Source of the DNA: Oopsacas minuta
Taxonomy: Eukaryota > Porifera > Hexactinellida > Lyssacinosida > Leucopsacidae
Direction: 5' to 3'
Assembly (NCBI GenBank): GCA_024704765.1
Contig: JAKMXF010000311.1
Location: 8,735-72,734 of the forward strand
Length of the DNA: 64,000 nucleotides
In this document: positions 33,189 to 46,118 of the stretch, piece by piece
Layout of the letters: each line of letters opens with the position of its first letter
How positions within the stretch are numbered: the stretch's first letter is position 1
Program-made: the position numbers and the translations under genes
The notes under the pieces: model-generated
Databases searched by the model: none
What the model was told of the DNA's origin: nothing
What the model saw: only the letters and a program-made list of their open reading frames with translations

Positions 33189-34409
33189 TAGAAATACGAA
33201 TATTATCTAGAAATTAATATTATCATTTGAAGCACAGAGTGCCAAAGATAATTTCACTATGAGTGGAAATACCCAGTAAGAAACGTGGGTCCCACCATAT
33301 TTAGTACTTTTTAGTTGAAAATTGAAGGATGATACAAAAATATATTACATAATTGGTCATAAAATGTTGAACTATAATTTCTGAATCGATGAAACAGTTC
33401 AACAATCCAAATATTTCCCTAAAGTAGCGGCTTCGCGTTTCCCATGGACTTTAAAGTAAGGGAACGGCGTTCCCCTCAATACAACTCTGTCTAAGCAATA
33501 TATACACGTATTTCAAATATATATTAGACCATCAATTTAGGAAAATTGAGAAATGAATCATGTACATATTGATAGCTGGATAACAAAAGTTCTACCTATT
33601 AGGTTACTTAAGCTGGCATAACCATAAAAGCTAGCAATAATAACCTTAAGATTGAAAGATTATATGTCATTGAATATCTCATCTGTACAAGTACGTAGTA
33701 ATATGAGGATTTCAAGATTAGTGTCCATATAATTATCCATAAATTTGGAAAAATACAAATAAAATATTGCGGAGGGAGGACAAACTTGGGGACGGGCGGG
33801 GATGAGAAAGACAAAAAGCAATTATGCTAAATAATGATAGAAAAGATTAATTTTATACCTAATATACACCAATTGACAATAAACACGAAGGTAGTATTTT
33901 AATTCCTATTAATGATAGAGCATAGTAATGCTATGGATAGAGTATCTCATTACATAAGTTACATTTCATCTCACATTACTGTGAGTTTGTATGCTCAATA
34001 ATTATCACATACAAGTGCTCTCCAAATCATAAGATAATATCTTACTCGTATCTTTATCTTGTTCGTGATTTGTGTTATCAGAAATTTCTGGCTATCCAAG
34101 TAAGTAATACATAATATACAGCCGAAACTGATTTATTCTAACTCTTGTTTTTGCTCTCGCATTTTTCCCTATTTGGCGGAATAAATTCCAATATGAAAAG
34201 TATATTCATTGCGTTCTTCCAACAATTTGCTTATTCTAACCATTCTTATACCAAGAATGCAATGTTTAGAACTAACGGTTTCGAATGTATGTATATTCTT
34301 TACAATTGATGCATTATATGTGAAATCTCTTTATTATATAATAGATTTACTAAAGACAAATAAGGTGATATAATAGAAAATAACATTATGGTACATATTA
34401 ATGAGTACG
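33189..34409. other. Upstream region of the TRP-like gene, no gene seen
   Basis: Likely contains the promoter and 5' UTR of the minus-strand channel gene, but no recognisable core element was found. A G/C-richer palindrome-bearing block near 33428-33475 (GCGGCTTCGCG, GGGAACGGCGTTCCC) looks like a transposon end. Confidence 0.3.
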
Positions 34410-35447
34410 GGGACGCGGAAATGACCCAAAACCGAAGTCGGAATTTGGCCCATAACTGATGTCGGAATTTGACCCAAATATTAGCTTGGGAGAGCTGTTT
34501 TATAATAATTTATAAATTAATTTTAATATATTAAATAAATGACAGTAACATACGTAGAATAAGAGAAATGACAATGTATTCTGGGATGGGATAAAAAGGA
34601 GAAATAAAGAAAAATATTACCAAGGAAAGGTTCACTGTTATTGGAATATTTTAGTTATGCTATTAATGTTTTCACGACAAATTGTTTCTGCTTCCTTAAG
34701 TTTAGCTAGGCTTAGATCACTAGCAAAAATGTCAGCTATCTCATTTCCCTCCCTAATTGTTACTCGGTGGTTACTGGAGTAAGGAGGATTCATTAATAGT
34801 TCATCCAAATCTTCAGGAGTTGAAGCCAATTTCGGCAATTGTAATCTACGTCTCTTTACCAGGGTACTTTCGAGTTTCTTGAAAGTCAAAAAAGATGCTT
34901 CTTGGAAATCACGATACTCTTTATTAAAAACCTCTCGTAAATTGTCTGTCGATAATTCAGCAGCTCTCTTTATTTTGTTTGTTAATATAATACTATCTGT
35001 TCCATTATCACATTGTGAATGACTTAATTTTTTGTCATTTTGAGGAATATTCTGGTGTATAAATTTTCACTAAGCTAAGACATCCTTTCTGTTTTGCGAG
35101 AGTGCATCTTAGATAAAATGTACCATTGTTTTCATGATACTTGACATATCGATATCTCTCAGAGATATTATTCACAGAATTTGATTTCTTTCCTTCCGCC
35201 ACAGAATATTCCATTTTGATAGTTTCTGAAAGAAGTATTACGTGATATATAGTAAACATTTTCTCAAGTGAAAACAAACAAAATAGAAGTGCCAAGTCAC
35301 AACATTGATTCAACAGAATCTGTAAACATCCTGCTGTATTGATGATATTTTGGGTCAAATTCCTACTCCCAATTTTATTTCTGTCAAATCAACTTCACAA
35401 ATTTTGGGTCAAATTCCAAGATTTTTTGGGTCTAATTCATGCGTCTC
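34410..35447 (-). mobile_element. Decayed Mutator-like (MULE) element with FLYWCH zinc finger
   Basis: Terminal inverted repeats GGGACGCGGAAATGACCCAAAA (left) and the complement of TTTTGGGTCTAATTCATGCGTCTC (right) are flanked by 9-base direct repeats, ATGAGTACG at 34401-34409 and ATGAGTGTG at 35448-35456, consistent with MULE target-site duplications. GAATTTGACCCAAA subrepeats lie near both ends. On the minus strand 35220-34638 encodes a FLYWCH-type finger (YRYVKYHENNGTFYLRC, then after a frame break SHSQCD) and the following helical region (FLTFKKLESTL, LQLPKLASTPEDLDELL). The MULE catalytic domain is absent. It is a non-autonomous, frame-broken relic. Confidence 0.65.
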
Positions 35448-36163
35448 ATGAGTGTGTAATATATTTCATGTATTTAAATACATTGGCAAGTCTCACCGAT
35501 TTATTGTGAGGCTCAAGTATTTGAACACACTCTCACTTTCATTTTAAGCTGGTTGCTAAATTCATAATATCCCTATCCTAATATCAGTGAAGAAATAATA
35601 GGGGGTTGAGGCGGACTTGAACTAGGGAGGGTTCTTGCATATTGAGGAGGGGATACTCCGTTTATAAATAAATTTTACATATCATTATGGACAGAGCATT
35701 ATAGGAGGGGATACTCCGTTTATGATTCAGGAGCGGGAGGAGAGCGGCGCTCAATTTATGAAGGAACTGTCACACTGGAGCGTGTAGCTGTAATTGCAAC
35801 CAATTTATCAATTTCATTAGTACTTTGATTAAATTCAATATTGATGCTTGAAAAAGTGGTTGTTGGGAGACTTTTTCATAATTTATATCAAAATATGTAA
35901 TTAGATATACGTATTCGTTGAATCAGGATTGACGTTACACATTTAGCAATGTCAGAATTACAATAGTAAAATTAAATTCTGTATAAATATAATAAAAATC
36001 TACTAGTCTATATCTGGAAAGGTGCGCAATTGGAGCGGGAATGTTTGAGATCGAAACTCAACAAATGAGCTATTTACTTCACAAATGAATGCAAAAATTG
36101 TGGTGCATGAGATGAAGTTGACATCTTGAATTAATCTAGGAATAAAAGACATGCAAATGATAC
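35448..36163. other. Region upstream of the VLIG/VWA gene
   Basis: No gene. A repeated GGAGGGGATACTCCGTTTAT segment (about 35644 and 35705) and CAGAGCATTATAGGAGG at about 35693 resemble the hAT-type MITE at 55346-55675. A degenerate tRNA-like patch near 36045-36085 is too damaged to call. Confidence 0.35.
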
Positions 36164-39100
36164 ATGTGTAATTCAAAAGGAATTGCTAAAATACCTAATT
36201 ATAGCTCTATATATACTCTTATTAGATATATGGCAATGAGTAAAAAATACTCGCAATTCAAAGGTAAAGATTTGCCTCATGAATCACTAAATTATGACGT
36301 TTATAAACCCACTTTACTTCCAAATTCATCCAAAGATAATGAGCTTCAATCTTTGCTAGTCCATTTAGAGCTTGGGAAAGAGAAGGTTGATTATATATTG
36401 GAAAATGGCCACAAGTTCATTGACAAACCTAAGGTCTTAGCAAGAAAAGTGGATATTGGAATAGCAAAGGCCGAGATGATAACAGACGCGCTTAGAAATT
36501 CCAATCGCAAAAATATTGATAGTTTAACGGATGAAATGTCTAAAAAAATTCAGGAATGTATGAAAGATAATCCTGATATGTTAAATGCTTCTGATATTGC
36601 TTTACTTACTGATATTGAAGAAGAATTAGTTGCAGCATATTTAGAATCGAAACCACTCAATGAAGGCCAAAAAAGAACAATCTCAGAGTTATATAAAAGC
36701 GACTTCTCTGTTCCTGATATCCATGATAGTCTAGGTATATCAATGGAAAAAATTCAAGACCACTTGGACAATACAATGTTAGTTTTCGCTGGAAGAGAAG
36801 GAAAGAAAGTTTTGAAAATAATATTCAAATATACAAAGAAGGTTCCGACTACGAAATTAATAGACAATATTAGAAATAATGATCTGAAGCTACAAGATCA
36901 GCTGGTTTGTAAGTTGCGTAGAAAGAATGAACACGAATACCAGGAAATATTTCACTACTTAAAAAAGTTTAAAGAGACAGAAAATTTCTGTCAAATTAAC
37001 ACACATCTTACCATTGATGATATAATTTATATAAATGAAAGTAGTCTTGATGTTGAACAACTCAGCATAAAATTTAACAAAGTCGAGACAGTCATAAGAG
37101 ATGTTTTAGAAAGTTATAAGCCTCACGAATTAGAGGAGAGGCATTATAAAAATTTACAACTCCAGAGAATTGAAAATATAATTATATTGTTCGGAAGAGA
37201 AACCAAAGCATTTCTCGCATATAGGATGATAATTTCAGATTCAATTGAAAGCATGATTCTCAGAGCAGAGAGTATAAAACGTAACGATCCAATGAAAGTA
37301 TTTGAAGAACTATTACCTCTCACATTTTATTACCTCAAGTGCAGCCTACCCTTTGATGATATCACAAGAATTATTGCTAAAACGTGTAGAATTACGCTGA
37401 CAACACATGAAATATTCCACATAATTTTCCAACTATCTGATCCCATTTTGAAGGGTTTTTGCATTGAACATTATTCTTTCAGTAATCCTGTTCCCCTTTA
37501 TTACCCCAAATTCCCAACATACATACATCATAAGGGAATCAAAAATAGAATTCGAAATTTGCAGCGAATTGTGGTATTCAATCCAAACTTATCATGGTTT
37601 GATTTCATTTGGTATAGGTCGAGCGGGTTGGAATCCTATTGGTAAGTCACACTTATTAGATCTCATTTTTGAGACAGATTTCGAGAGAGGGAATCCACGA
37701 AAAAGCGCATTCCATTTGAATTCAATAGATATCCAAATGACAAAGAATCTATTCGCTAAGGTTGAGGATAGACATCCTAAAGAAGCTACAAAATTGGCCT
37801 ATATTGATTGCCATGGATACTCGGACATGTCTGTCATTCATACTATCTGTCAATATTTGGATGTAGCATTAATTCATGTGAGTCATTTTGATTTTATCAA
37901 TCATAAGGGAAAGATCATGGAGGATATACAGAGATTCGATTACATTAATGTGTGTACATATTTATCCGAGATTATGAGGGAGAAGATGTAATATTGCGAA
38001 AAGAGAAAAGAAGGACATACATTTACATTCCCAACTTAGTGAAAATAGACAACACAATTTTCTACTCTAAATTAAAAAGCATTGGCTTCGATATTTTGCA
38101 CTTCAAATCTAGAGAAATTGGATCAGAATTCATTGAAAATTTAATGAACGTTTTCAAATCTAAGAATTTAAAAGGAATACAATCAGACAACAAACAAATA
38201 CAAAACATGATGAGGCTAATTATGGAAAATATTAAATCTCTTGAAAATTTAGATTTTTCCTTCTTAAACTATTATCCACCTTTCATTGACTATATGAATT
38301 CATTCTATTTAAAATTTAATGAAACGGATAGAGAGATTATCTGTAAACATAATGCAAAGTGCGTAAATCTAAAATATCAACTCGATAATATTAAAATGGG
38401 AGAAATTGTTCAGTGCTTTAACAACATCTTAGAAAAGAAGAACTCTGTGCTTATTTTGTGGAAACTATCACAAGAACTTTCTGTCCTAACAAGTCAGATT
38501 ATCTCTTGTCGCGAGGGATTAATTTCGAAACCGGGTAAAAAAAGCATGAAGTATAGAAACGACAAATACAACCTAGAAATCATATGGAGAGAAGCGTTGT
38601 TATCTCAAAAATATGGTGAGAAAAGTAAGTGTAAAATTCAAGCAAAATATAGAGAGAAATTCACAGAAAACTTTAGCAATTTCGTTGAAAGAGGAGAAGC
38701 ATTCGAGCTAATTGATGGTGATAATCTCAGATATTTTAATCAAGATATCAATGCTCTATTATCCAAGCTATACATAAAGCAAGAAGAAGAGCTCAAAGTA
38801 ATAAATAAACATTTCAAGAAAATTAAAATGAGACAAGCTCCCATTGTATTGAGCATATTTGGACCACAAAGTTCAGGGAAGTCAACATTGTTGAACTACT
38901 GCTTTGGTTGTAAATTCCTAACCAGTGCTGGGAGATGTACTAGAGGGATTTACGGATCTCTTGCAAAACTCAGCCGACCTGTTAATTGCACTAATCAGTT
39001 CTTAATCCTTGACACTGAAGGTCTGGATGCAATTGAGAGAGGAGAAGAGACAGATGCTTCGTTAGTTCACTTTGACAGAACTATGGTGTTATTCTGCTTA

Positions 39101-42100
39101 GCTGTGTCACAAGTTGTGATTATAAATGTAAAGGGTGATATTGGCAAAGAATTGCAAAACCTATTACAGATATGCGCATACTCCCTTCACAAACTCAAAG
39201 TAAGCAAAGTAGTTGCTCCAAAGATATTCTTCGTTCTCAATCAACAAGCGGATCCAGATACCACAAAACATCTAAGTGCTATCAACACATTAATGGATAA
39301 ACTGAATAAGGAATCAGACTTGATGGAAATTGAAGGAATAAGAATTTCAGACCTAATACAAGTATCTAGGGATAATCTATTCATTCTTCCGTCAGCATTT
39401 AATTCACAACAAATGAATAAACCAGCAGCCAATCTATTCAACTCAAGTGTCGTTAAGCAGTCGCCAACCAATACATTTGCCATTCGCTGTGCAGAACTGA
39501 GACTTGCAATAATCGATGAACTGATTAAATTGCCACAAGATGAGAGGGCACCTTTCAAAACGATGAGTGAGTGGATGGAAATGTCTGGAGTTATCTGGGA
39601 TATAATAGTCAAATATCAAGACATCGTTAAATTCAGAAACATTGAAGAACTGATGTGTAACAATATGCTGGGTAAGATAGTCACTGACTTAATGAAGAAA
39701 TACATGTCTGCAAATCGATCCAAATTTGTCGACATAACAGAACAATTGATCTTGGAGATTAAAGAAATTAAGAAACTTTTCCGTCAAGCAAATGTCCTGG
39801 AAGATTCCATGCTTAAGTTTGATCAAATATTTGGCGAGTTTCAGGAGGCAAGCTTCAAAGAATATGAAACGATTTGTCAAAACGACAAATTACTAAATAA
39901 AATGAACCACATTTGTGAAGCAGAAAAATCAAATCTCTCAAGACTAATGTACATAGAAAGAAAACATTACAAAGATAAACTCCAAAGGAGTATCAAAGCT
40001 TCTTGGACTAATCTCAAGCTACCTGAAATCATGGGTAATTTTCAATCTGAAATCGAAAACAATGTTGACAAATATATGGAGTTCAGTGTTAAGGAATTGG
40101 AAAAGGAATTTGAAGAGATATGGCTGAAATGTTTTGAAAATGAAGATAAAGAAGAAAAGAATGAGCGAGATGAGGATTTTGATAATCTATATTCGATTTT
40201 TAAGATGGAATCCAAAACAATGGAAAACAAACAAACTATCTTTGAACTTTTCGAAGAATCAAACTTTGAAATGGACACAGTCATAAAAGACCTCCGAAAA
40301 GATATGTTATCCAGACTAGAGAATTATGTAGATTCATTTTCAGCAGAAGAAGATTTCATTTTTCCATGGAAAGACAATCCTATACCGATAAAAGACATGG
40401 TTCCCTTCACCGGAAGAGAGAAGTGTGAATATTTGAGTAAAGAGTCACTATATACGATGGAAAAACGTAGGTACATCGGTTTGCACCCAGTACCAAAAAT
40501 CAATAAATGGATCCCTGAAGATTGCCATGGTGTTATCCAGTATTGTTCAGGTTATTATAACCATGCAGACATTACATGGAAAATAGAAGAAAGGAAACAA
40601 ATTCTTCGGTTATCTTCAGTCTTGAAAGATCCAGATAATCATAAAGTTAGCACATGGTCAAAGTTACTTTATACCATATCTTCAGATATTGAGAGTCTGC
40701 TTAAGGAAGATCCACAAATTCCAAAAGCTACTGTCAGAGAAATTATTCATTATTTGTGTTTACATTCAAACTTGTCAATTATGAGATCAATTACATCCTA
40801 GCAAAATTGACTAACAAAGCAGAAAGGACGACAACAACTTTTGCTTTTGCATATGCCTTCAAACATTTATTGGAAACAAAAAGATACAGTAAAGATGAGT
40901 ATGATGCAGAAAAAAATTTTAAGAAATTGGAATTACTTGATTTTTTCTTGAAAAAAGTTGAAAGCAGAAAATTGGCTAGAGGCAACTGGGATCGCCCAAA
41001 AATGAGAGAGATTGATCGGATTTTCTCCAATCGATTTGCTCTAGATTTCTTAAAAAGTGTTAGGCAAGGGGTCATAGATGACCAAGATGAATTCATTGAA
41101 AGCGAATTCTTGCATAGAAAAGTCAATTTATCACACAAATCTATGTTACTCTTAATGGAAGATATAATATCAAAGGAAATCAATTTGCACCCTAAAAAGG
41201 AGGTTCTAGATCTAAATAATAATGTTGTACAATTCATCTGTAATCGTAATGAAATGACCAAGAAAATATTTAGAACTCGATGGGAAGAAGTAGCAGAGGA
41301 AGTCTATGTCGAAATTGTTAGACACACTAAAATAATTTTCTCAGAACAGCTCAGTGGAATTAAAAAAGTCATTTCTAACCTTTTGGACAATTTGTCAAAA
41401 AACTCTGATGAAAGATTAGGATTCGATTCAGACAGTAACTTCGAAGTCTCAGATGAAACAGATAGAAAGAAGTTTACTGATACTGAAATTAAAGAGAGTC
41501 CGTGTAGAGCAATGGTACTTTATTTGGAGAAGTATTTTGATTCAAAACTGACTAAAGAAGATCTTTTTACGTATTTCAACCATGACTTTAGCATCAAAGG
41601 TGTTAAGATGATTAAAATCCAAAAACATTGGGTATTATGCGATAAATCTGATGACGATACTCTTGCACTTGAGGAACATATTTTTAACAAATTAACAAAT
41701 ACCAAAATGTTCAACCACACAGAAAAATTATTCAACATCTACGGGTACTTGAAAGAATTTCTGTCTACTTTGAATTGCTTCGAATATGAGCTATCGAAGA
41801 TTCAATTTGGAGAGTTTGAACTGGTAAAAAAGCTTAAAGACGAATATGAAGCATCCGCCTTGAGTTGTCCAGAGAAATGTCCTAGTTGTGGAAAACTCTG
41901 TGAGAGGGAACTTCATCCACATAGTGGGAAATGCCGAATAAAAACAGGTCATCAAATTTGTTCAATGGGTGGAAAGGTTTGGAAAAATGATGAAAATCGA
42001 TCTGCTATTCTATATACTTGCGATGATTACAAAGATTCGACCGAAGTGAAAATACCCGGAAAGAAAATGAATTGGGGTGAATTTAAAGAGCAGAGTGGAA

Positions 42101-42948
42101 ACGAATGGGATTGGACCCTACCAACAGATAAAGATTATACAATCTTACAACAAAATAATCGTGAAAAAATGAAAAACATTTGGAACAAATTTGGCAAAGG
42201 GATACTAAAATATCACGCGAATAGAGGTACACAAATTGAATTCATACCTTATACCTCTCTTGAGGAAGTTTTAAAAGCATTTCAAACATTTAAATTTCGT
42301 ATTTGCTTCGTTATTGATGGAACCGCATCTATGCATAGCGATATTGACAAGGCAAGAGTTTCCGTAGGACAGCTAATCAGCAAGTACAGAACACAGGGCC
42401 ATGGTGCTATGTTTTCAATTGTGATTTATCGAGACCATTGTGACGGTGGTAATCTAATTCAAAAGTTTCCGGTTGAATTGGAATTTACGAACAACCATGA
42501 GAGTGTGCAAACATTTCTTCAAGGCGTAAGGGTGTTTGGTGGAGGAGACGGTCCAGAGGCCGTGTTAGACGGACTAGCTACAGCTGTTAAAGGATGTAAC
42601 TGGGATGGTAAATCAGGTACTAGAAATATAATTATTCACATATTTGACGCTCCCCCATATGGAGATTTCCCCAATTATAAATCACATAGTAATGGCAGTG
42701 ATAAAGGGAACTGTTGTTGTTGTAACCACGGTGGGTTATGTAAATTTGATTGGAAGAAAGATGTCTGGGATAAAATGCGGAAGGCTAACATTGAATATTA
42801 TGGTATAAGCACTGGAAGTCAGTTTCCTCATTTCGAAAAGACAATGGAAGATAATTTGGGCAGGCTTTTTCGAGATGTGCAGGCAGTGGAAAAAGAGATG
42901 GTTAATGAGGCTGTGGTACAGATCTTCATCGATTACATAGTACCGTAG
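36164..42948 (+). CDS. Giant VLIG-type GTPase fused to a C-terminal VWA domain (three frame breaks)
   Basis: About 2,260 residues spread over four overlapping frames without introns; VLIG genes are typically encoded in one giant exon. Order: N-terminal region of helix-turn-helix-like modules (for example LYKSDFSVPDIHDSLGIS; 36164-37100); VLIG 'front' domain (ISFGIGRAGWNPIGKSHLLD, about 37600-37900); VLIG G domain with P-loop GPQSSGKST (38861), RCTRGIYG switch, DTEGLD (39011) and VLNQQAD (39233); long helical and coiled-coil part; Cys cluster CPEKCPSCGKLC (about 41870); VWA domain with CFVIDGTASM and GGGDGPEAV (42295-42900). Large GTPases of this class oligomerise on GTP binding and are linked to cell-autonomous immunity in vertebrates; the VWA fusion is unusual. 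Breaks lie near 37480, 37955 and 40770. They could be base errors or real mutations, since each segment is otherwise stop-free. Confidence 0.85.
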
Positions 42949-44556
42949 ATAGTCTAGTTAGGATCTTACTGAATATTTTACTTATGATAGATTGAGTGTG
43001 TTTTCCCAAGATTAGCCTGAAGTTTCAGAGTATTGTAGATATATATTGTGTGATTACTATCTGCTTTTGACTATAATTTCTGAATATGACATCTCTGAAG
43101 TGGGATGTACACGTGCCCCTTCACTTTGGTAAATTCCATCTTTTGACGAGAAGGTATCTTATAATTATTTGTCACATGAAATTTCTCGTTTGTTAGTAAT
43201 TTCCATACCAAAATGTTTATTTCATATACATAGCGAATTATTATATAAGTAAATTTATAGTAAGGGTGAAATTGTGAGCAAATTTTGTACCATCTATTGG
43301 TATCCAAATTCAAGAGCATGTCTATTGTATAAATGTATATACGTATATTTTCATATTGATTGGGTATGCGAGCATAATTTCATATGGACTTTGAAGGTTG
43401 CAAGAGACCGCATGAAAGTAATTGATCAGACCCACAATAAAATTTAATGAAATAATTACGAAATTAAGGCAATTCAGACATATTTTATAGTATTTTCGAG
43501 TACGTAAGTTACCAACACTGCAATACATATATGAGTTTACATCAACTAAAGGGCAGCTGCTAGAGGACTTATCAGACACTACCAATCATATGTTTCATCA
43601 CAATTAAGTTAAGGTAATAGTGATGCATTGATGATACATTATTGAATAAAATATGGTGTCTCAAATTCATTGCCCTCCTGTAAATAATCTTACTTATAAT
43701 ATAAATATAATTGAATTCCAAACAACCGGAATACGTATAAGTAAACTACGTCTCTACATATTTGATAATTTTCAATGCACATTGTTAGATCAACTGATTC
43801 GAAATATTGAGCGAGTAAGGAGTTATTGAAAACGACTATTCACATACGAACAAGTTAGTATCCGCATGGAAGTGACTATTCGAATGCGAGGTGGCTATTC
43901 GTATGAGAGAATGAGTTCATTCGCTGGCGATAATGATTGGATACGTATGCGAGATATAAAATTCATTTTTGAATTTGATACTTGAAATCTGATACACACA
44001 TATACAGCAATGAACGTTGTTCACAAACTAATACGAGAAAACGTTTCTTCCATTTTAATATATGTGTGGTCAGTAGCTTGTTCATATACGAATAGTCGTT
44101 TTCAATATATGGAATAAGATGAAGTAGAAAATTATATTATTGCTCAAACTATAGTAGCGTCCAATTAAAATTCAGAAAATAATGCGTATTCAAGTTATCC
44201 ATGTTTCATAAGCAAGAAGAATCTGCCTATGGTAAACACCCAACGAGTATTTTGTACCTTGTCTGATTCTTTCAGTCCACTAGCTATCATAGCGTTAGCT
44301 ATGGAGAAATGTACAGGTTCATTTTTCACATCACCCCGAATTGTGTGAGCTGAAAAAATATTTTTACGACCGTGGGCAGGCTAGGTAAGGGTAGGAATTA
44401 TAGGTGATCATAGTTTCTCTGTACACATTTTCTTTATGCGTCTTGCAGGCCACGCATATTTATGTTGTACGATCTTTATACTTATATTAGAATGGAAATA
44501 TTCTAACTGGAATGTTAAGATACCAAATTGTATTTAGAGAATTGAGCATGAAGCAA
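42949..44556. other. Intergenic region with one MITE
   Basis: Apart from the element at 43823-44109 nothing recognisable was found. Short frames at 43071-43585 on the minus strand have no domain. Confidence 0.35.
43823..44109. mobile_element. MITE with ~34-bp terminal inverted repeats
   Basis: TATTGAAAACGACTATTCAC at the left end is mirrored by the complement of GAATAGTCGTTTTCAATA at the right end, over about 34 bases, with TA-containing flanks. Internally, TGAAATCTGATACACACA matches a fragment at about 4217, next to the mariner remnant. It is non-coding. Confidence 0.75.
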
Positions 44557-45278
44557 CTATACCTTGATGAAGAAATAAAGACAACCAATAGTAATAAGGT
44601 AAATATATGAAAGCAATAAAAATGTGAAAAAGCCAACGATATAATGAAGCGAGCTGTAAAAGATTGAAACTATAAAGAAAGCAGTACTGTAGGCGCTAAC
44701 AGCTGCAAAAGCGAAAGAGAACTCCTTATGCATAGTAAACATAATTCTCATAAGTGAATAGACTACAAGTCCCCACCTGAATCCGAATGAGAATGCGGAC
44801 AAGGCAATGCTAGAAATTGGCCGAAATGCTAGTGTATGACATAATTGCAGATTGCCATAGAGATGTGAGAAATAGCCTGGAAAATAGATGCTGCTATCAT
44901 CAGCCATTTCAACTTACAATAATTCATAATTAGAATACACACGATTGCTCCAATAATCAAGAATATTGGATAGAAGAGAGATGCTACCTTAGGATCCATT
45001 GCTTGTTGATTCTCTAGAATATGAGAAGAGAATGATACCATAGCCTCATGACCTCCTAACTCTTTGAGTACTGCTTAATACAGACAATTTTATGATAGGT
45101 TTAATGCTTTCCAATTTTTCAACTCTCTGAAACTTTCATTCCAGCTAATTTTGTTGCTCAGTGTCTTGCCCTTAATCTTCTCTATTTCAGTATCTGCATC
45201 AAACTTAACACCATGTAAACACAAGAGAATTGATTTAGCTTATCATCCAAACCTTTGTTGCCCAAACCATACAGGTGA
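44557..45278 (-). pseudogene. SLC2-like sugar transporter pseudogene (copy 1)
   Basis: The DNA is closely related to the intact transporter at 46119-47435, but only the C-terminal half remains, from about the PLSPVW region onward. A deletion of roughly 50 bases (after SHISMAI, where the other copies have YYLVSEHYLHC) shifts the frame near 44860. Additional frameshifts and a stop lie at 45040-45260. It is a truncated tandem duplicate. Confidence 0.85.
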
Positions 45279-46026
45279 ATGGTAGCAAACGAGGCATAAA
45301 ATTTAAATGAAAATTCAAATAACTCATTCATATTTTCATCAAAGAATACAAAGAAAAATACACGTATCTAGCTATTTTACATTATTACAATGGAATAATA
45401 TGCGGATAAGACGTACTTATATTAGTACTTACTAATAATATATTTCCCGAGAGAGCATATCTTATCCATACTCTACTTTACATTGTATTTGTATCAATAA
45501 TTGGCGTAAATTCTAATTTCTCCGATTGGATGACGATCGATGGATTTTCATCGATTGTTGTTGATTCTTTTCGATTCTTTATGTCCTAAATAATATCTAA
45601 TGTAATCCAATGTAACACAGTTATTATTCGAAATTTGATTTTTATAAGATGATTTGGCCATAACATTAATATTAGCCTCAAAGATGTTATACATGGTCGC
45701 TGATATAACTCTGGGACGTGCGAACTTTATTATGACAAATTTTGATATTTTGTATAGCATTATTGTTAGTAGGCGCCAGGCTCCTGGGAGATAAGGTCTA
45801 CTCTAAAATCCTGGGCCGGGTGCCCAGGCTAAGAAATTATTAAAACGTGCAACCCGGGACGGAAAAAATCAAAGCTGCAAACCCTATGCGAATACCCTCG
45901 AAATCAATCGGAAAGAATCAAAAACTGACCTTTGGACAGTCGATTTCGGTTGGATTGGGGAATTAGATGTTTGATATTGGCAACCTTGGACAGGAATTTG
46001 TTTCCGTCGACCCTGCAGCTGAAATG

Positions 46027-46028
<2 letters not shown>

Positions 46029-46060
<32 letters not shown>
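46029..46060. repeat. (TA)n microsatellite
   Basis: A run of about 16 TA units lies 60 bases downstream of the stop codon of the transporter at 46119-47435. Confidence 0.9.
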
Positions 46061-46118
46061 TTACGTGATATTTAATGAAGATCCGAGCAGAAAATGGGAT
46101 GACCATAGAATCTATCAA

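Noticed and set aside
36045-36085. Possible tRNA gene on the minus strand (TAGCTCATTTG, GAGTTTCGATCTC)
   Set aside because: Only fragments of A- and B-box-like sequence are present at the wrong spacing; no cloverleaf can be drawn.
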